From NCBI RefSeq assembly GCF_900142145.1, contig NZ_FQZV01000008.1, positions 1 to 64,000 of the forward strand: a DNA stretch of 64,000 nt, written 5' to 3'. This DNA is from Geosporobacter subterraneus DSM 17957 (GTDB lineage Bacteria > Bacillota > Clostridia > Peptostreptococcales > Thermotaleaceae). Numbering within the stretch: position 1 is the first letter of the stretch; every line of letters starts with the position of its first letter. Shown here in pieces: positions 8,216 to 17,545 of this stretch. The notes below the pieces were generated by a model that was given only the letters and a program-made list of their open reading frames with translations, was not told the DNA's origin and did not search any database. The translations under genes were made by a program, and so were the position numbers.

Positions 8216-10000
8216 TTATATTCTTTCCCTTTCTTCAAAATGGGTATGCAGCAGTCGGTGAGCCACTTCTCCAAAAGGTTCCCCTAAATATTCTTTATAC
8301 AGCTTAAGTATTTCTGGATTTTCGTGTGACTTTCTTAATTTCTTATTTCTATCTTCTTGATAAATTGCTTCTTGTCGTTTTTTTACAATTTCATAGTTTC
8401 CATGATGGTAGGGTTGTCCTCCTCCAGCAATGCATCCGCCAGGACAGGCCATGATTTCAATAGCGTCATATTTGTCTTTTCCTTCCCGAATCTCCTCAAG
8501 AAGTTCTCTAGCATTACCCAAGCCGCTTGCAATCCCAATTCTTAAATCCTTATCCCCTACCCGGACTGTAGCTTTTTTAAAGCCATCCATGCCTCTTAGC
8601 TGTTCAAATTCAACATTTTTAAGTTCTTCCCCTGTCATCCATTCGTAGGCTGTACGTACAGCTGCCTCGATTACACCGCCTGTGGTTCCAAATATAACTG
8701 ATGCCCCGGTAGTTTCGCCTAATGGTCTATCATACTCACTTTCAGGAAGGTTCACAAACTCTATTCCTGCTTCCTTAATCATAGCTCCCAATTCACGAGT
8801 AGTTACGACAATATCTACATTATTGTGTTCATCCTTTGTAAGCTCAGGTCGCTTGGCCTCTGCTTTTTTTGCTATACAGGGCATAATCGAAACCACCACG
8901 ATATTATCTGGATCTATGCCATTCTTTTCCGCATAATAGGTCTTGGCGATCGTACCGAACATGATATGGGGAGACTTGCAGGTGGATGGCACCTCCAACA
9001 GTTCGGGGAACTGATGCTCAATAAATTTTACCCAGGCAGGACAGCAGCTGGTCAATATGGGCAGCGTCTTATTGTTTTGAATACGGTATATTAGCTCGGA
9101 GGCTTCTTCCATAATCGTCAGATCCGCACCAAAGTCCGTATCAAACACTGCATCAAAGCCCATACGTTTTAGAGCTGTTACCATCTTTCCTGTCACTATG
9201 GTTCCCGGCTCCATGCCGAAAAGCTCCCCTAAAGCCACTCGTATCGCAGGGGCCGTCTGAACAATCACATGCTTATCAGGATCATTTATAGCCTCCCATA
9301 CCTTATCCACATGATAGGCTTCCGTAAGGGCTGCTGTAGGGCATACCTGTACACATTGACCGCAATAAGTACAAGAGGATTCTACCATAGGTATGTTAAA
9401 AGCCGGACCTACAAAGGCCTCAAATCCCCGTCCAATTCCAGAGAGGATTCCACAGGTCTGTACCTCATTGCACATGGTCTCACAGCGTCTGCAGTAAATG
9501 CATTTATTTGAATCTTTAACGATGGCATCACTGGACAGATCCTTAGGATAATCCATCCGTTCCCCTTCCCAACGGATTTCCCGTACATTTAACTCCTCTG
9601 CCAGGGACTGCAGCTCACACTCTAGATTTTTAGGGCAGGTAAAGCACTCATTGGGATGGTTGGATAAAAGCAGCTCCACAGCCATTCTTCTTGCAGTTAT
9701 CGCACGAATTGTATCGGTTCGCACTGCCATACCCTCATGAGCTTTTGTTACGCAGGCAGGCACCAGTCTGTTTCTGTTTCCCGATGCATCTACCAGTTCC
9801 ACCATACAGACTCTACAGGAGGCGGTTTGATTAACCATTTTTATATCATGCAAGTCTAAATGGCACAATGTTGGTATTTTAACACCTGCCTCGTGGGCTG
9901 CCTCCACAACTGTAATCCCCTCCGGTACCTTTAACTCCTGATCATTTATCCTTATGTGGATCATTTTCTTATCTTCATGTTTTTTTTCATTTCCAGCCAT
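8216..10000 (-). CDS. hydA: [FeFe] hydrogenase catalytic subunit (HydA/HndD)
   Basis: 594 residues from ATG 10000 behind GAGGTG. From the N-terminus: a plant-type [2Fe-2S] domain (Cys of TLCHLD, CRVCMVE, PACVT), a His-Cys cluster segment (HPNECFTCPKNLECELQ), two [4Fe-4S] motifs (CIYCRRCETMC and CTYCGQCVQVCP) and the H-cluster domain with its three signatures TSCCPAW, MPCIAKKAEA and MACPGGCIAGGGQ, then the small C-terminal domain. Active-site cysteines are all present. With the three upstream genes it forms an NAD(P)-linked, probably electron-bifurcating, cytoplasmic hydrogenase. The HydEFG maturases are not in the window. Confidence 0.95.
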   Translation of the reverse strand: MAGNEKKHEDKKMIHIRINDQELKVPEGITVVEAAHEAGVKIPTLCHLDLHDIKMVNQTASCRVCMVELVDASGNRNRLVPACVTKAHEGMAVRTDTIRAITARRMAVELLLSNHPNECFTCPKNLECELQSLAEELNVREIRWEGERMDYPKDLSSDAIVKDSNKCIYCRRCETMCNEVQTCGILSGIGRGFEAFVGPAFNIPMVESSCTYCGQCVQVCPTAALTEAYHVDKVWEAINDPDKHVIVQTAPAIRVALGELFGMEPGTIVTGKMVTALKRMGFDAVFDTDFGADLTIMEEASELIYRIQNNKTLPILTSCCPAWVKFIEHQFPELLEVPSTCKSPHIMFGTIAKTYYAEKNGIDPDNIVVVSIMPCIAKKAEAKRPELTKDEHNNVDIVVTTRELGAMIKEAGIEFVNLPESEYDRPLGETTGASVIFGTTGGVIEAAVRTAYEWMTGEELKNVEFEQLRGMDGFKKATVRVGDKDLRIGIASGLGNARELLEEIREGKDKYDAIEIMACPGGCIAGGGQPYHHGNYEIVKKRQEAIYQEDRNKKLRKSHENPEILKLYKEYLGEPFGEVAHRLLHTHFEERERI

Positions 10001-10018
10001 ATTTTCACCTCGCTTATT

Positions 10019-11665
10019 TTAAGATTTCATTCCGATCTTATTTTTAGGCGTATATCTTCCTTCTCCTTGTGGATGGCCTTCATCCTTGATAAAGGCTAAA
10101 TACTCATCCCAGAAATGCTTCATGGTACTGATCACCGGATTGGGAGCTGTTTGACATAGTCCGCATAGAGAGCTGTCCTTCACCATATATGCTAATTGTT
10201 TTAATGCATCTAAATCGGCCATCCTAGCTTTTCCGCTGGTAATTTTGTGAAGCATTTCATAGAGACGTTTTGTACCAATACGCCCTGTATTGCAACGTCC
10301 ACAGGCCTCGTCCATGGTAAATTCGAGATAGAATTTGGCGATATTGACCATGTTGTCGTCCTCATCCATGATAATCATCCCACCGGAGCCCATCATGGAG
10401 CCCCGCTCCAATAGACTGTCATAATCAATTGGCGTATCCAGCCCCTCTTCTGTAATTACACCGCCTGATGGGCCGCCTGTTTGTACAGCTTTAAATCTCT
10501 TTCCTTTTGGAATACCCCCGCCGATTTCAAAAATAATCTCCCGAAGGGTAATTCCCATAGGCACCTCTACTAAGCCCACGTTATTAATTTTGCCTGCAAG
10601 GGCAAATACCTTTGTTCCCTTGCTCTTTTCCGTTCCCATGGAGGCAAACCATTCTGGGCCCCTGTTGATAATAGGAGGAATATTTGCAAAGGTCTCTACA
10701 TTATTTACACAGGTAGGATGCCCCCAGTAGCCCTCTTCAGCAGGATAAGGCGGTTTATAATTTGGTTCCCCCCGTTTCCCCTCACAGGAATTGATCAAAG
10801 CGGTTTCTTCCCCGCATACAAAAGCCCCTGCGCCATATTTTAAATCTATATCAAAGCTAAAATCAGTACCAAAAATATTTTTCCCAAGCAATCCAAGCTC
10901 TCTAGCCTGCTTAATAGCAGTGTTCAGTCGGGATATGGCAAGGGGATATTCTGCACGGATATAAATAATACCCTTGTCCGCTCCAATAGCGTAGGCGCCG
11001 ATGGCCATTGCCTCCAAAACACTGTGGGGATCACCTTCCAAAATGCTCCGATCCATAAAAGCACCTGGATCTCCTTCATCGGCATTGCAAATGATAAACT
11101 TTACATCACTTTCATTTTTTTTAGTGATTTCCCACTTTAGTCCAGTTGGAAATCCACCGCCGCCTCTGCCGCGAAGTCCTGATTTTTTTACGATATCTAT
11201 CACCTGGTCTTGTGTCATTTCTGTGATGGCTTTGCCCAGAGCTTCGTATCCGCCTAGCGCAACATATTCATATATATCCTCCGGGTTAATCAATCCACAG
11301 TTTCTAAGGGCTACCCTTACCTGCTTTTTATAAAAAGGCATGTCCTCCTGCTTATTGACCTTTTCTTTTTCCACAGGCTCCTCATATAGCAATCGTTCCA
11401 CCCTTCTGCCTTTTACAATGTGCTCATCTACAATATCTTTAGCATCTTTAGGTCCAACCTTTACATAAAACACATTGTCAGGCTCAATTTTCACAATCGG
11501 CCCCTGTTCACAGAATCCAAAGCAGCCAGTTCTGATCACTTGCACTTCATCAGCATATCCGCGGGCTTTAATGATTACTTCTAGATTCTTCATCACCTTG
11601 TCACTCTCAGTAGCTAGACAGCCGGTCCCCCCGCAGACCATAATATTTGTTCTTGTTTTCGCCAT
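10019..11665 (-). CDS. hydB: Hydrogenase NuoF-like subunit (HydB/HndC)
   Basis: 548 residues. The N-terminal thioredoxin-like [2Fe-2S] domain (CGGTGCLA and GCFGFCEQGP) is followed by the NuoF core: FMN/NAD binding GLRGRGGGGFPTGLKW (about 166-181), GAGAYVCGEE-type loop and the [4Fe-4S] site CGRCNTG near residue 458. It carries flavin and moves electrons between NAD(P)H and the hydrogenase. It stops shortly after SLCGLCQTAPNP and has none of the CxxCxxCxxxCP motifs that form the two extra clusters at the C-terminus of longer HydB proteins. Lies 18 bases upstream of hydA. Confidence 0.93.
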   Translation of the reverse strand: MAKTRTNIMVCGGTGCLATESDKVMKNLEVIIKARGYADEVQVIRTGCFGFCEQGPIVKIEPDNVFYVKVGPKDAKDIVDEHIVKGRRVERLLYEEPVEKEKVNKQEDMPFYKKQVRVALRNCGLINPEDIYEYVALGGYEALGKAITEMTQDQVIDIVKKSGLRGRGGGGFPTGLKWEITKKNESDVKFIICNADEGDPGAFMDRSILEGDPHSVLEAMAIGAYAIGADKGIIYIRAEYPLAISRLNTAIKQARELGLLGKNIFGTDFSFDIDLKYGAGAFVCGEETALINSCEGKRGEPNYKPPYPAEEGYWGHPTCVNNVETFANIPPIINRGPEWFASMGTEKSKGTKVFALAGKINNVGLVEVPMGITLREIIFEIGGGIPKGKRFKAVQTGGPSGGVITEEGLDTPIDYDSLLERGSMMGSGGMIIMDEDDNMVNIAKFYLEFTMDEACGRCNTGRIGTKRLYEMLHKITSGKARMADLDALKQLAYMVKDSSLCGLCQTAPNPVISTMKHFWDEYLAFIKDEGHPQGEGRYTPKNKIGMKS

Positions 11666-11754
11666 GACTAACCTCCTTTACGATATTAAGCTTTCTTTTG
11701 AGATTACACTGCTAGGCAGCCTAAATACTGAATACGAAAATCTTTTCCCTCAAA

Positions 11755-12147
11755 TTAAGCTCTTTCGAAATCAATTTCTAGTTCCAATCGTGCAACTGGT
11801 GTTCCGCCTTTTATATGCTTCTCCACAATCTCATGAACCTTATTTGCCTTAACTTTTCCGTATAACACCGGCTTATGTCCCGGTACATTTACTTGTACTG
11901 TAGGCTCTGAATGACAGTACCCGATACACCCTACCGGCACTACTTTTACATTATCTATCTTTTCTTTTTTCAACTCCTCGACAAAGGCATTAAGAGTTTC
12001 TCTAGCCCCCGATGAGATTCCGCAGGTTGCCATTCCAATCAATATCTCAATTCTATCACCTGTTACTTCACCATGGTCCCGCAAGCTTACTTTTTCCTGA
12101 TGCTCTTCTCTGATCTTGCGCAGCTCTTCCAATGATTTTATCTTCAT
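11755..12147 (-). CDS. hndB: Thioredoxin-like [2Fe-2S] subunit (HndB-like)
   Basis: 130 residues. A single thioredoxin-like ferredoxin domain with Cys at GMATCGISSGA and VGCIGYC, matching the second subunit of the four-part HndABCD hydrogenase. The N-terminal 30 residues form a charged helix (MKIKSLEELRKIREEHQEK). It likely passes electrons within the complex. Located between hydC (11 bases away) and hydB. Confidence 0.9.
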   Translation of the reverse strand: MKIKSLEELRKIREEHQEKVSLRDHGEVTGDRIEILIGMATCGISSGARETLNAFVEELKKEKIDNVKVVPVGCIGYCHSEPTVQVNVPGHKPVLYGKVKANKVHEIVEKHIKGGTPVARLELEIDFERA

Positions 12148-12158
12148 TCTAAGACCTC

Positions 12159-12671
12159 CTAACCGCGATATGCCTTAATAATATCGTCGATATCCTCTTC
12201 CTTTACCCGTCCATATACTTTGTCACCGACTGTTACTACAGGAGCCAGACCACATGCCCCAATACAGCGAACATCTTTTAGTGTAAAGAGTCCATCCTCT
12301 GTAATTTCGTTTGATTCCACTCCCAGCTTTTCTTTAAGCTTTTCAATCACTTTGTCTGCTCCCCGAACAAAGCAGGCAGTTCCCATGCAGACGCTTAAGG
12401 TGTGCTTTCCACCGGGCTTGGTTGTAAAATAGGAATAAAAGCTCACAACCCCATAAACCTCTGCTCCCGGAATACCCAACTTCCTTGCAACATAGAGCTG
12501 TACATCCCGTGGAAGATATCCGAAAATATCCTGGGCTTTGTGGAGAATCTCAATCAAGGCTCCTTTGGTCGTTTCCATGTTATCGATAAAGGCTTCCAGT
12601 TCGTCAAATTTTTCCGACGGCAAATCTTCAACAATGGGTTTCGTTACACTAATTGTTTGTGGTTTTGTCAT
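12159..12671 (-). CDS. hydC: Hydrogenase NuoE-like subunit (HydC/HndA)
   Basis: 170 residues of NuoE type. N-terminal helical part (GALIEILHKAQDIFGYLP) and a thioredoxin-like domain whose four Cys bind one [2Fe-2S]: CMGTAC and CIGACG. First gene of the hydC-hndB-hydB-hydA operon, the gene order of the Hnd hydrogenase. Start codon ATG 12671, with GGGATGGTG upstream. Confidence 0.93.
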   Translation of the reverse strand: MTKPQTISVTKPIVEDLPSEKFDELEAFIDNMETTKGALIEILHKAQDIFGYLPRDVQLYVARKLGIPGAEVYGVVSFYSYFTTKPGGKHTLSVCMGTACFVRGADKVIEKLKEKLGVESNEITEDGLFTLKDVRCIGACGLAPVVTVGDKVYGRVKEEDIDDIIKAYRG

Positions 12672-12778
12672 TTTTTCACCATCCCTTCCATTTTATTAAG
12701 GAATTTACATCTACTTTAATATTACCTATTCACAACAGATTTAAAACTACTTCATTGGTTTTTTCAGCAATAAAATAA

Positions 12779-12815
12779 AGATTCCCACAACTGAGCTATC
12801 AGTTATAGGAATCTT
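12779..12815 (-). terminator. Terminator of rarD
   Basis: AAGATTCC..AACTGA / TCAGTT..GGAATCTT stem with small internal mismatches, between the rarD stop and the hydrogenase promoter region. Confidence 0.6.
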
Positions 12816-12889
12816 AATAATGAAATGCATTAAAATATAGGCATAATCAAATATGGGATCTCTTCTACAATGTTCATAATACCTAGTAA

Positions 12890-13810
12890 TTATCTTTGAA
12901 CACTCTGAACAGATTTATAGCGGACGCTTTTTATTTGAGAAACAGAATAAATGAGCAAACCTGCCCATATAAACCCGAAGCTGATAAAATGAGTAGTTGT
13001 GAACTGTTCTTTAAACACGAATACCCCTAGCACGAGGCTGATGGAGGGGGAAATGTACTGCAAAAATCCCATGCTGGATAAAGGGATCCTCCTGGCTGCC
13101 CTTGCAAACCACAACAATGGCAATGCGGTTGCTACACCCGATCCAATGAGCAGTAAGGTTGTAATCCTAGTGACGCTGCCTAAGGCTCCGATTCCAGCAA
13201 TTTGTCTAAATAATATATATCCTAGGGTCATAGGCATTAGTATAGCTGTTTCGATGGCTAATCCCACAGTAGAGCCTACGGGTATCATTTTTTTCATTAA
13301 TCCATATAGACCAAAGGATACTGCCAAGTTTAATGAAATCCAGGGAAACTGTCCATACTGAATGGTGATAATCAGAACACCTGCTGCTGCCAGAATCAAA
13401 GATATTATTTGATAACCGCTTAGCTTTTCTTTAAGAACCAGTACCCCCAGAAGCACGACGACTAAAGGATTCATATAATAGCCCATACTTGCCTCGACCA
13501 CATGATTTGTATTGATGGCCCATATGTATAATCCCCAGTTCACGCTGATCAGTACGGTTGCGTAAACAATACGCATAATACTTGTCCTATCATAAAAAAC
13601 CTCTTTGCACTTATGTATCGTTCCTTCAAAATATACAATAGCAGCCACAAATAGAAAGGACCAAAGAATACGATGGGCCAAAATTTCCATTGGAGGAATT
13701 TCGCTGAGCTGTTTCCAATACAACGGCAGAAAACCCCATAGCGTATATGCTGCTATGCCATAAGCAAAGCCTATGGCTGTAGAATCTCTCATTTTTTCAT
13801 CGCTACTCAT
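12890..13810 (-). CDS. rarD: RarD-type EamA family transporter
   Basis: 306 residues from ATG 13810 behind GGGGGATG; a longer upstream frame has no ribosome site. About ten hydrophobic helices in two EamA halves. The N-terminal GFAYGIAAYTLWGFLPLYWK and the NWGLYIWAINTNHVVEASMGYY stretch (split here only for reading) are typical of RarD. Inner-membrane exporter or importer of unknown substrate; the historic link to chloramphenicol is only annotation. Monocistronic. Confidence 0.9.
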   Translation of the reverse strand: MSSDEKMRDSTAIGFAYGIAAYTLWGFLPLYWKQLSEIPPMEILAHRILWSFLFVAAIVYFEGTIHKCKEVFYDRTSIMRIVYATVLISVNWGLYIWAINTNHVVEASMGYYMNPLVVVLLGVLVLKEKLSGYQIISLILAAAGVLIITIQYGQFPWISLNLAVSFGLYGLMKKMIPVGSTVGLAIETAILMPMTLGYILFRQIAGIGALGSVTRITTLLLIGSGVATALPLLWFARAARRIPLSSMGFLQYISPSISLVLGVFVFKEQFTTTHFISFGFIWAGLLIYSVSQIKSVRYKSVQSVQR

Positions 13811-13928
13811 TATTACATCCCCCCATCTCTTGGAAATAGAGATTTTATTCTGATTATAGCACTTATTAAATGCTAAAATAAGCCCCAATTATAAAAACTA
13901 TTGATTTGAATATTGTTTCCATTGATAA

Positions 13929-13957
13929 AAGTCAAGAGAGGAATCCTCGCTTGACTT
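13929..13957 (-). terminator. Terminator of the FG-GAP gene
   Basis: AAGTCAAGaGAGGA / TCCTCgCTTGACTT, one-base loop, T-rich on the minus strand. Confidence 0.75.
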
Positions 13958-14028
13958 CTCAAAGCAGCGTAAAATCTCTATTTAGCTGGAGTTTTTTATC
14001 CCTGTATTTTTAAACCCGGTTGATTTGC

Positions 14029-14754
14029 TTACTCCTGTGCTCCAAAAACCGACACTACCTGCTGTAACTGAGTAAACTGATTTTTATCCCATTTCAAGGT
14101 CGTTTCTACATATCCTAATGAATCAGCGTTATATCTGCCCGCAATTCTCTGGTAAGCAAGCAGTTCATATACACCGTTAGCATCAAAGTCAACGGGATAA
14201 AGTCCGCTCAATGGATTTACCCATCCTTGTATTGGCTGCCTTAGTCTTCCATTCCTATTATATATTTCGCTTAAATACTGTCTGCCTCTTTGAGAAATAT
14301 CAATAATATACTTTTGCCTCGTTGTACGATCGATTACATCTACCTTATAATAATCTTTGTAAATCACATCATACTGGTAGGCTTCGTTAAAAGCATTGTA
14401 ATCAAAAATCAACTTAGGCTTATTCGTTGCGTAGGAATAAATATAATAATACATAGTTCCCCCACTGCCGCCGGATGCAATGCTAATCATAATATCCTGT
14501 ACCCCATTTCCTGTAAAATCCCCTAAGAATAAGGCAGGATTATAGCCTGCATTTGATTGAAGCGGGATACGGGTAAATTGTCCTGTCGCCCCATCCTGAA
14601 TAACCAATGTGATATCTTGTACAAATGGACTTTCCTGGGTTCTTATCCCTGTCAGATAGATATTATCAGGGACTCGGTCCCCATTCACATCCCCTCTCGC
14701 CATGGATACAACCAAAGGATTATTGTGGTTTTGACTGGCATATAAATGATACAT
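14029..14754 (-). CDS. FG-GAP/VCBS-like beta-propeller protein
   Basis: 241 residues from ATG 14754 behind GGGGGG. At least three repeats carry Ca-binding-type Asp/Asn loops: GDVNGDRVPDNIYL (about 21-34), GDFTGNGVQDIMIS (about 78-91) and VDFDANGVYELLAY (about 188-201). No signal peptide or transmembrane segment is visible, so the protein seems cytoplasmic or spore-associated rather than exported, which is odd for this fold. Function unknown. Single gene. Confidence 0.75.
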   Translation of the reverse strand: MYHLYASQNHNNPLVVSMARGDVNGDRVPDNIYLTGIRTQESPFVQDITLVIQDGATGQFTRIPLQSNAGYNPALFLGDFTGNGVQDIMISIASGGSGGTMYYYIYSYATNKPKLIFDYNAFNEAYQYDVIYKDYYKVDVIDRTTRQKYIIDISQRGRQYLSEIYNRNGRLRQPIQGWVNPLSGLYPVDFDANGVYELLAYQRIAGRYNADSLGYVETTLKWDKNQFTQLQQVVSVFGAQE

Positions 14755-14862
14755 TCTATTTCCCCCCATCATTACGCTTTACGGTATATTATTATAATAT
14801 GAGGGCATAAATTTATTGTTACGATTCCTGTAGGCTTCATATTAAGGTTCAGTAGTATTTAC

Positions 14863-14898
14863 AAAAAAATGCGGCAGAATTGGAAACTTCTCCGCCGC
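14863..14898 (-). terminator. Terminator of apbE
   Basis: GCGGCGGAGAA / TTCTGCCGC stem followed by T7 on the minus strand. Confidence 0.85.
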
Positions 14899-14905
14899 TT
14901 AATCA

Positions 14906-16000
14906 TTATTCCGCCTTGGCGCCCGTTGCACCATGACTTTTCATTATTTTCTTCATTCCATCGGTTGCTTCCACAGTACCATCTGGCATTACCCATATCA
15001 TTTCTACATCTTCCAAACTTTCAACAAGTCTCTTACTCTGATCCAGCGGCAGCAAGAAAGCTTCTGTAGAAAGAAAATCAGCAACTCCTGAGTCTTTAGC
15101 TACCACTGTCACAGCACGATAATACTCTCCAGGCATAAGGGTTTTAGGGTCGATCAAGTGGTGGATCGGCTTCCCATCAACGATATAATACCGCTGATAG
15201 TCTCCACTGCTTACGACCGATGCGTTGTTAATAAACACTGTATCCAGCAGATTCTGTTCATCGGTGACAATTAGCTTGTCTGGATTCTGTATGCCGATTC
15301 CCCACCGTTCACGGACACCATCAAGGGGCTTCCCAAGTACCCTTATATTGCCTCCTGCACTAATGATACCGGATGTAAAGCCTTCTGCCATAATTTCTCG
15401 GGCTACAAGCTCCGTAGCATACCCCTTCGCAATAGCACCCACGTTCAGTTTCATTCGGGGATCCTCTAAATACACTGTATTGTTTTGTGTATCCACAATG
15501 ATCTTGTTGATATCTGTATGCTTTGCTGCCTCTTGTAGCACTTTCATAGGCGGCAACTCGGCATTTTCCGGGTCATCCATCCCCGCTTCACGGTATTCAT
15601 GCCATATTTCTAACACGGCACCCATTGCGATATTGGTATTTCCGTTTGTTTTTTTGTACCAATCCTTTGCAAAAAGGATCAGGTCTATGATTTCCCGATC
15701 TACCTTTACAGGTTGTATTCCTGCATTGTCATTGATAGTTTTCACATTATTGATGCCTTCATAATTGTTATAGATGTCATAGTATCGATGAAGTTCTTGA
15801 AATCTACTATGAATCTTTTCAACATAAGCCTGAAACTCCTGCTCTGTTTCAGTATACCCAACTACCTGCGTTAAGGTATCGAAGGTATCATAAAAGCTGT
15901 CATTAAACTTACTATATTCCTTTTCCGCTACAGTCCCGCAGCCTGAAAAGAATAGCATCACCAACAGCAGCATTGCCAATTTGCCTGTTATCCGTTTCAT
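14906..16000 (-). CDS. apbE: FAD:protein FMN transferase (ApbE), lipoprotein
   Basis: 364 residues. N-terminal lipoprotein signal with lipobox LFFSGC (Cys about 21). ApbE attaches FMN from FAD to a Thr/Ser of target proteins outside the membrane. Landmarks: FDTLTQVVGYTETEQEF, the AIAKGYATELV segment (about 192-202), SAGGNIRVLGKPLDG (about 218-232), and the C-terminal STEAFLLP. It lies downstream of the repeat lipoprotein gene, separated by a hairpin, which suggests that lipoprotein or another exported protein is its target. Confidence 0.92.
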   Translation of the reverse strand: MKRITGKLAMLLLVMLFFSGCGTVAEKEYSKFNDSFYDTFDTLTQVVGYTETEQEFQAYVEKIHSRFQELHRYYDIYNNYEGINNVKTINDNAGIQPVKVDREIIDLILFAKDWYKKTNGNTNIAMGAVLEIWHEYREAGMDDPENAELPPMKVLQEAAKHTDINKIIVDTQNNTVYLEDPRMKLNVGAIAKGYATELVAREIMAEGFTSGIISAGGNIRVLGKPLDGVRERWGIGIQNPDKLIVTDEQNLLDTVFINNASVVSSGDYQRYYIVDGKPIHHLIDPKTLMPGEYYRAVTVVAKDSGVADFLSTEAFLLPLDQSKRLVESLEDVEMIWVMPDGTVEATDGMKKIMKSHGATGAKAE

Positions 16001-16064
16001 TTACATCACCCTTTTTATCATAACAAAAGATTTAGCTACGCACAAGAAGCCCCATTACACAAAA

Positions 16065-16087
16065 CTCCCTCACCTAAGGTGAGGGAG
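16065..16087 (-). terminator. Hairpin between the repeat lipoprotein and apbE
   Basis: CTCCCTCACCT / AGGTGAGGGAG, perfect 11-bp stem, followed by TTTTG on the minus strand. It probably lowers apbE expression relative to the upstream gene. Confidence 0.8.
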
Positions 16088-16106
16088 CCGTTAATTGCTT
16101 TAATAA

Positions 16107-17195
16107 TTATTTTGCATTTGCAAATGCTTCAGCAACCGCTTCGATATAATGCTCAACGCTTATAGTTACGAGAGAAGTAAGCTCAGGAACATCCGGTACT
16201 GCCGGATGTGCAGCATCCTTTTCTACTGTCTTCATGGCTTTAATTTCATCTACAGTTTTTCCTACCATCCATTTGCTTAATTCAGCAATTTGCTGATACC
16301 ACTCTTTTTGGATGCTGGAAGCCTTGATCATGCCATAGGCATCGCCAAGCTCAACCTTTGTTTTGAATTCACCCTTCTTGTCAGTAGTAATCTTGCCTTC
16401 TTTATCAAAATTAATCTTTGTCTGTGCATTGTCAATTAATGTGCCTACTACTTTACCATCCTTATCGAAGGCAGCAGCTGCCATTACTGTATCCACTTGT
16501 GCAAGCGGCAGAGTCTCTTTTCCATCCTTATTGCTATAGCCTTTGGACTTGCTGACATCGATGTTGTGACCAAGACCTAATGAAACTGCTCCGCCTTGAA
16601 CTTCAACAGCAGTGTTATATGCTTCTTCTACAGCAGCAATGTAATCTCCAACACTTACTGTTACAAGAGATGCAAGTTCAGGAACATCTGGTGCTGATTC
16701 AACGGTCTTCATGGCTTTGATTTCATCTACAGTCTTGCCAATCATCCATTTTTCAAGCTCAGCAATTTGCTGATACCACTCTTTTTGGATTTTGGAAGCC
16801 TTAGCCATTCCATATGCATCGCCAAGCTCAACCTTTGTTTTGTTCTCAGCCTTTAGATCAGAAGTAATCTGAAGTTCCTTATCAAAATTTACTCTTGTCT
16901 GTGCACTATCAATCGTTACCTTAACAACCTTGCCATCCTTATCAAAAGCAACAGCAGCAATGATTGTGTCTACTTGACCAAGCGGTAATACATCTCCATT
17001 AAGATCTTTTGATTTTTCGATAGAAGTAATATGTCCTAATCCCATCTTCACGATACCTGTATCATCAGATGGAGCTGGTGCTGGAGCTGGTGCAGGCGCT
17101 GGCTCTGGTGTAGCCGCAGGTGCCGGTGATGAACAACCTACTAGCAAGGCAAACGTTAACATAAGTACAAGTAAAATTGACAATCTTTTTTTCAT
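16107..17195 (-). CDS. Lipoprotein with two tandem about 150-residue repeats
   Basis: 362 residues from ATG 17195 behind GGAGG. Lipobox LLVGC (Cys about 21), then a Pro/Ala linker and two long repeats (about 50-200 and 205-360). Each repeat contains GLGH, a VDT(I/V)(I/M)AA strand, AFDKDGKVV, FDKE, VELGDAYGM.KAS, IQKEWYQQIAEL, KWM.GKTVDEIKAMKTVE and PDVPEL(A/T)SLVT(I/V)SV. The strand pattern and the ApbE neighbour recall FMN-binding domains of extracellular electron-transfer lipoproteins, but the usual [S/T]GAT attachment motif is not seen. So a flavoprotein role is inferred only. The promoter carries a dyad (17245-17268). Confidence 0.75.
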   Translation of the reverse strand: MKKRLSILLVLMLTFALLVGCSSPAPAATPEPAPAPAPAPAPSDDTGIVKMGLGHITSIEKSKDLNGDVLPLGQVDTIIAAVAFDKDGKVVKVTIDSAQTRVNFDKELQITSDLKAENKTKVELGDAYGMAKASKIQKEWYQQIAELEKWMIGKTVDEIKAMKTVESAPDVPELASLVTVSVGDYIAAVEEAYNTAVEVQGGAVSLGLGHNIDVSKSKGYSNKDGKETLPLAQVDTVMAAAAFDKDGKVVGTLIDNAQTKINFDKEGKITTDKKGEFKTKVELGDAYGMIKASSIQKEWYQQIAELSKWMVGKTVDEIKAMKTVEKDAAHPAVPDVPELTSLVTISVEHYIEAVAEAFANAK

Positions 17196-17236
17196 GTTTC
17201 CCCCTCCATTGTTGTTTAGATTCTCTAACCATTTTA

Positions 17237-17268
17237 AATATACCATATTGTCCATTAGTTGACAATAT
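17237..17268 (-). promoter_or_regulatory. Promoter with overlapping operator dyad for the repeat lipoprotein
   Basis: Minus-strand TTGTCA (17260-17265) and TATATT (17237-17242) with a 17-bp spacer. The perfect dyad ATATTGTC-N8-GACAATAT (17245-17268) covers the -35 box and most of the spacer, as expected for a repressor site. The rest of the 350-base gap to dppA holds only AT-rich DNA and the dppA promoter region. Confidence 0.7.
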
Positions 17269-17545
17269 TACATAGAAAAAAATGCTATTCTGGTATTATT
17301 TGTAGATAATATACATTATTCAACATGCATTTGATAAGGTCATATTTTTTTTACCCCTTCCAACAGCTAAATAATCATTGGTTTTACATATTCTAAAAAA
17401 AGCCTGAGGATTGACCCCTTCTAACGGATATAGCATGTTCCGGCAAAGAATTTACTCAATAAACAAAAAAATGCAGAGAAAGTAGAATTTCTATGGTCTT
17501 ATATAGTATACTGGTTAAAGATATGGAAATTAAGGGGGAATGAAT

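Noticed and set aside
8053-8274. 73-codon minus-strand frame overlapping the hydA end
   Set aside because: It overlaps the hydA 3' end and the hydrogenase terminator, has no ribosome site and no family likeness.
12672-12778. Possible Rex-like site (TTGTGAATAGG...) before the hydrogenase operon
   Set aside because: Only one half-site is recognisable, so it does not reach the dyad needed for Rex.
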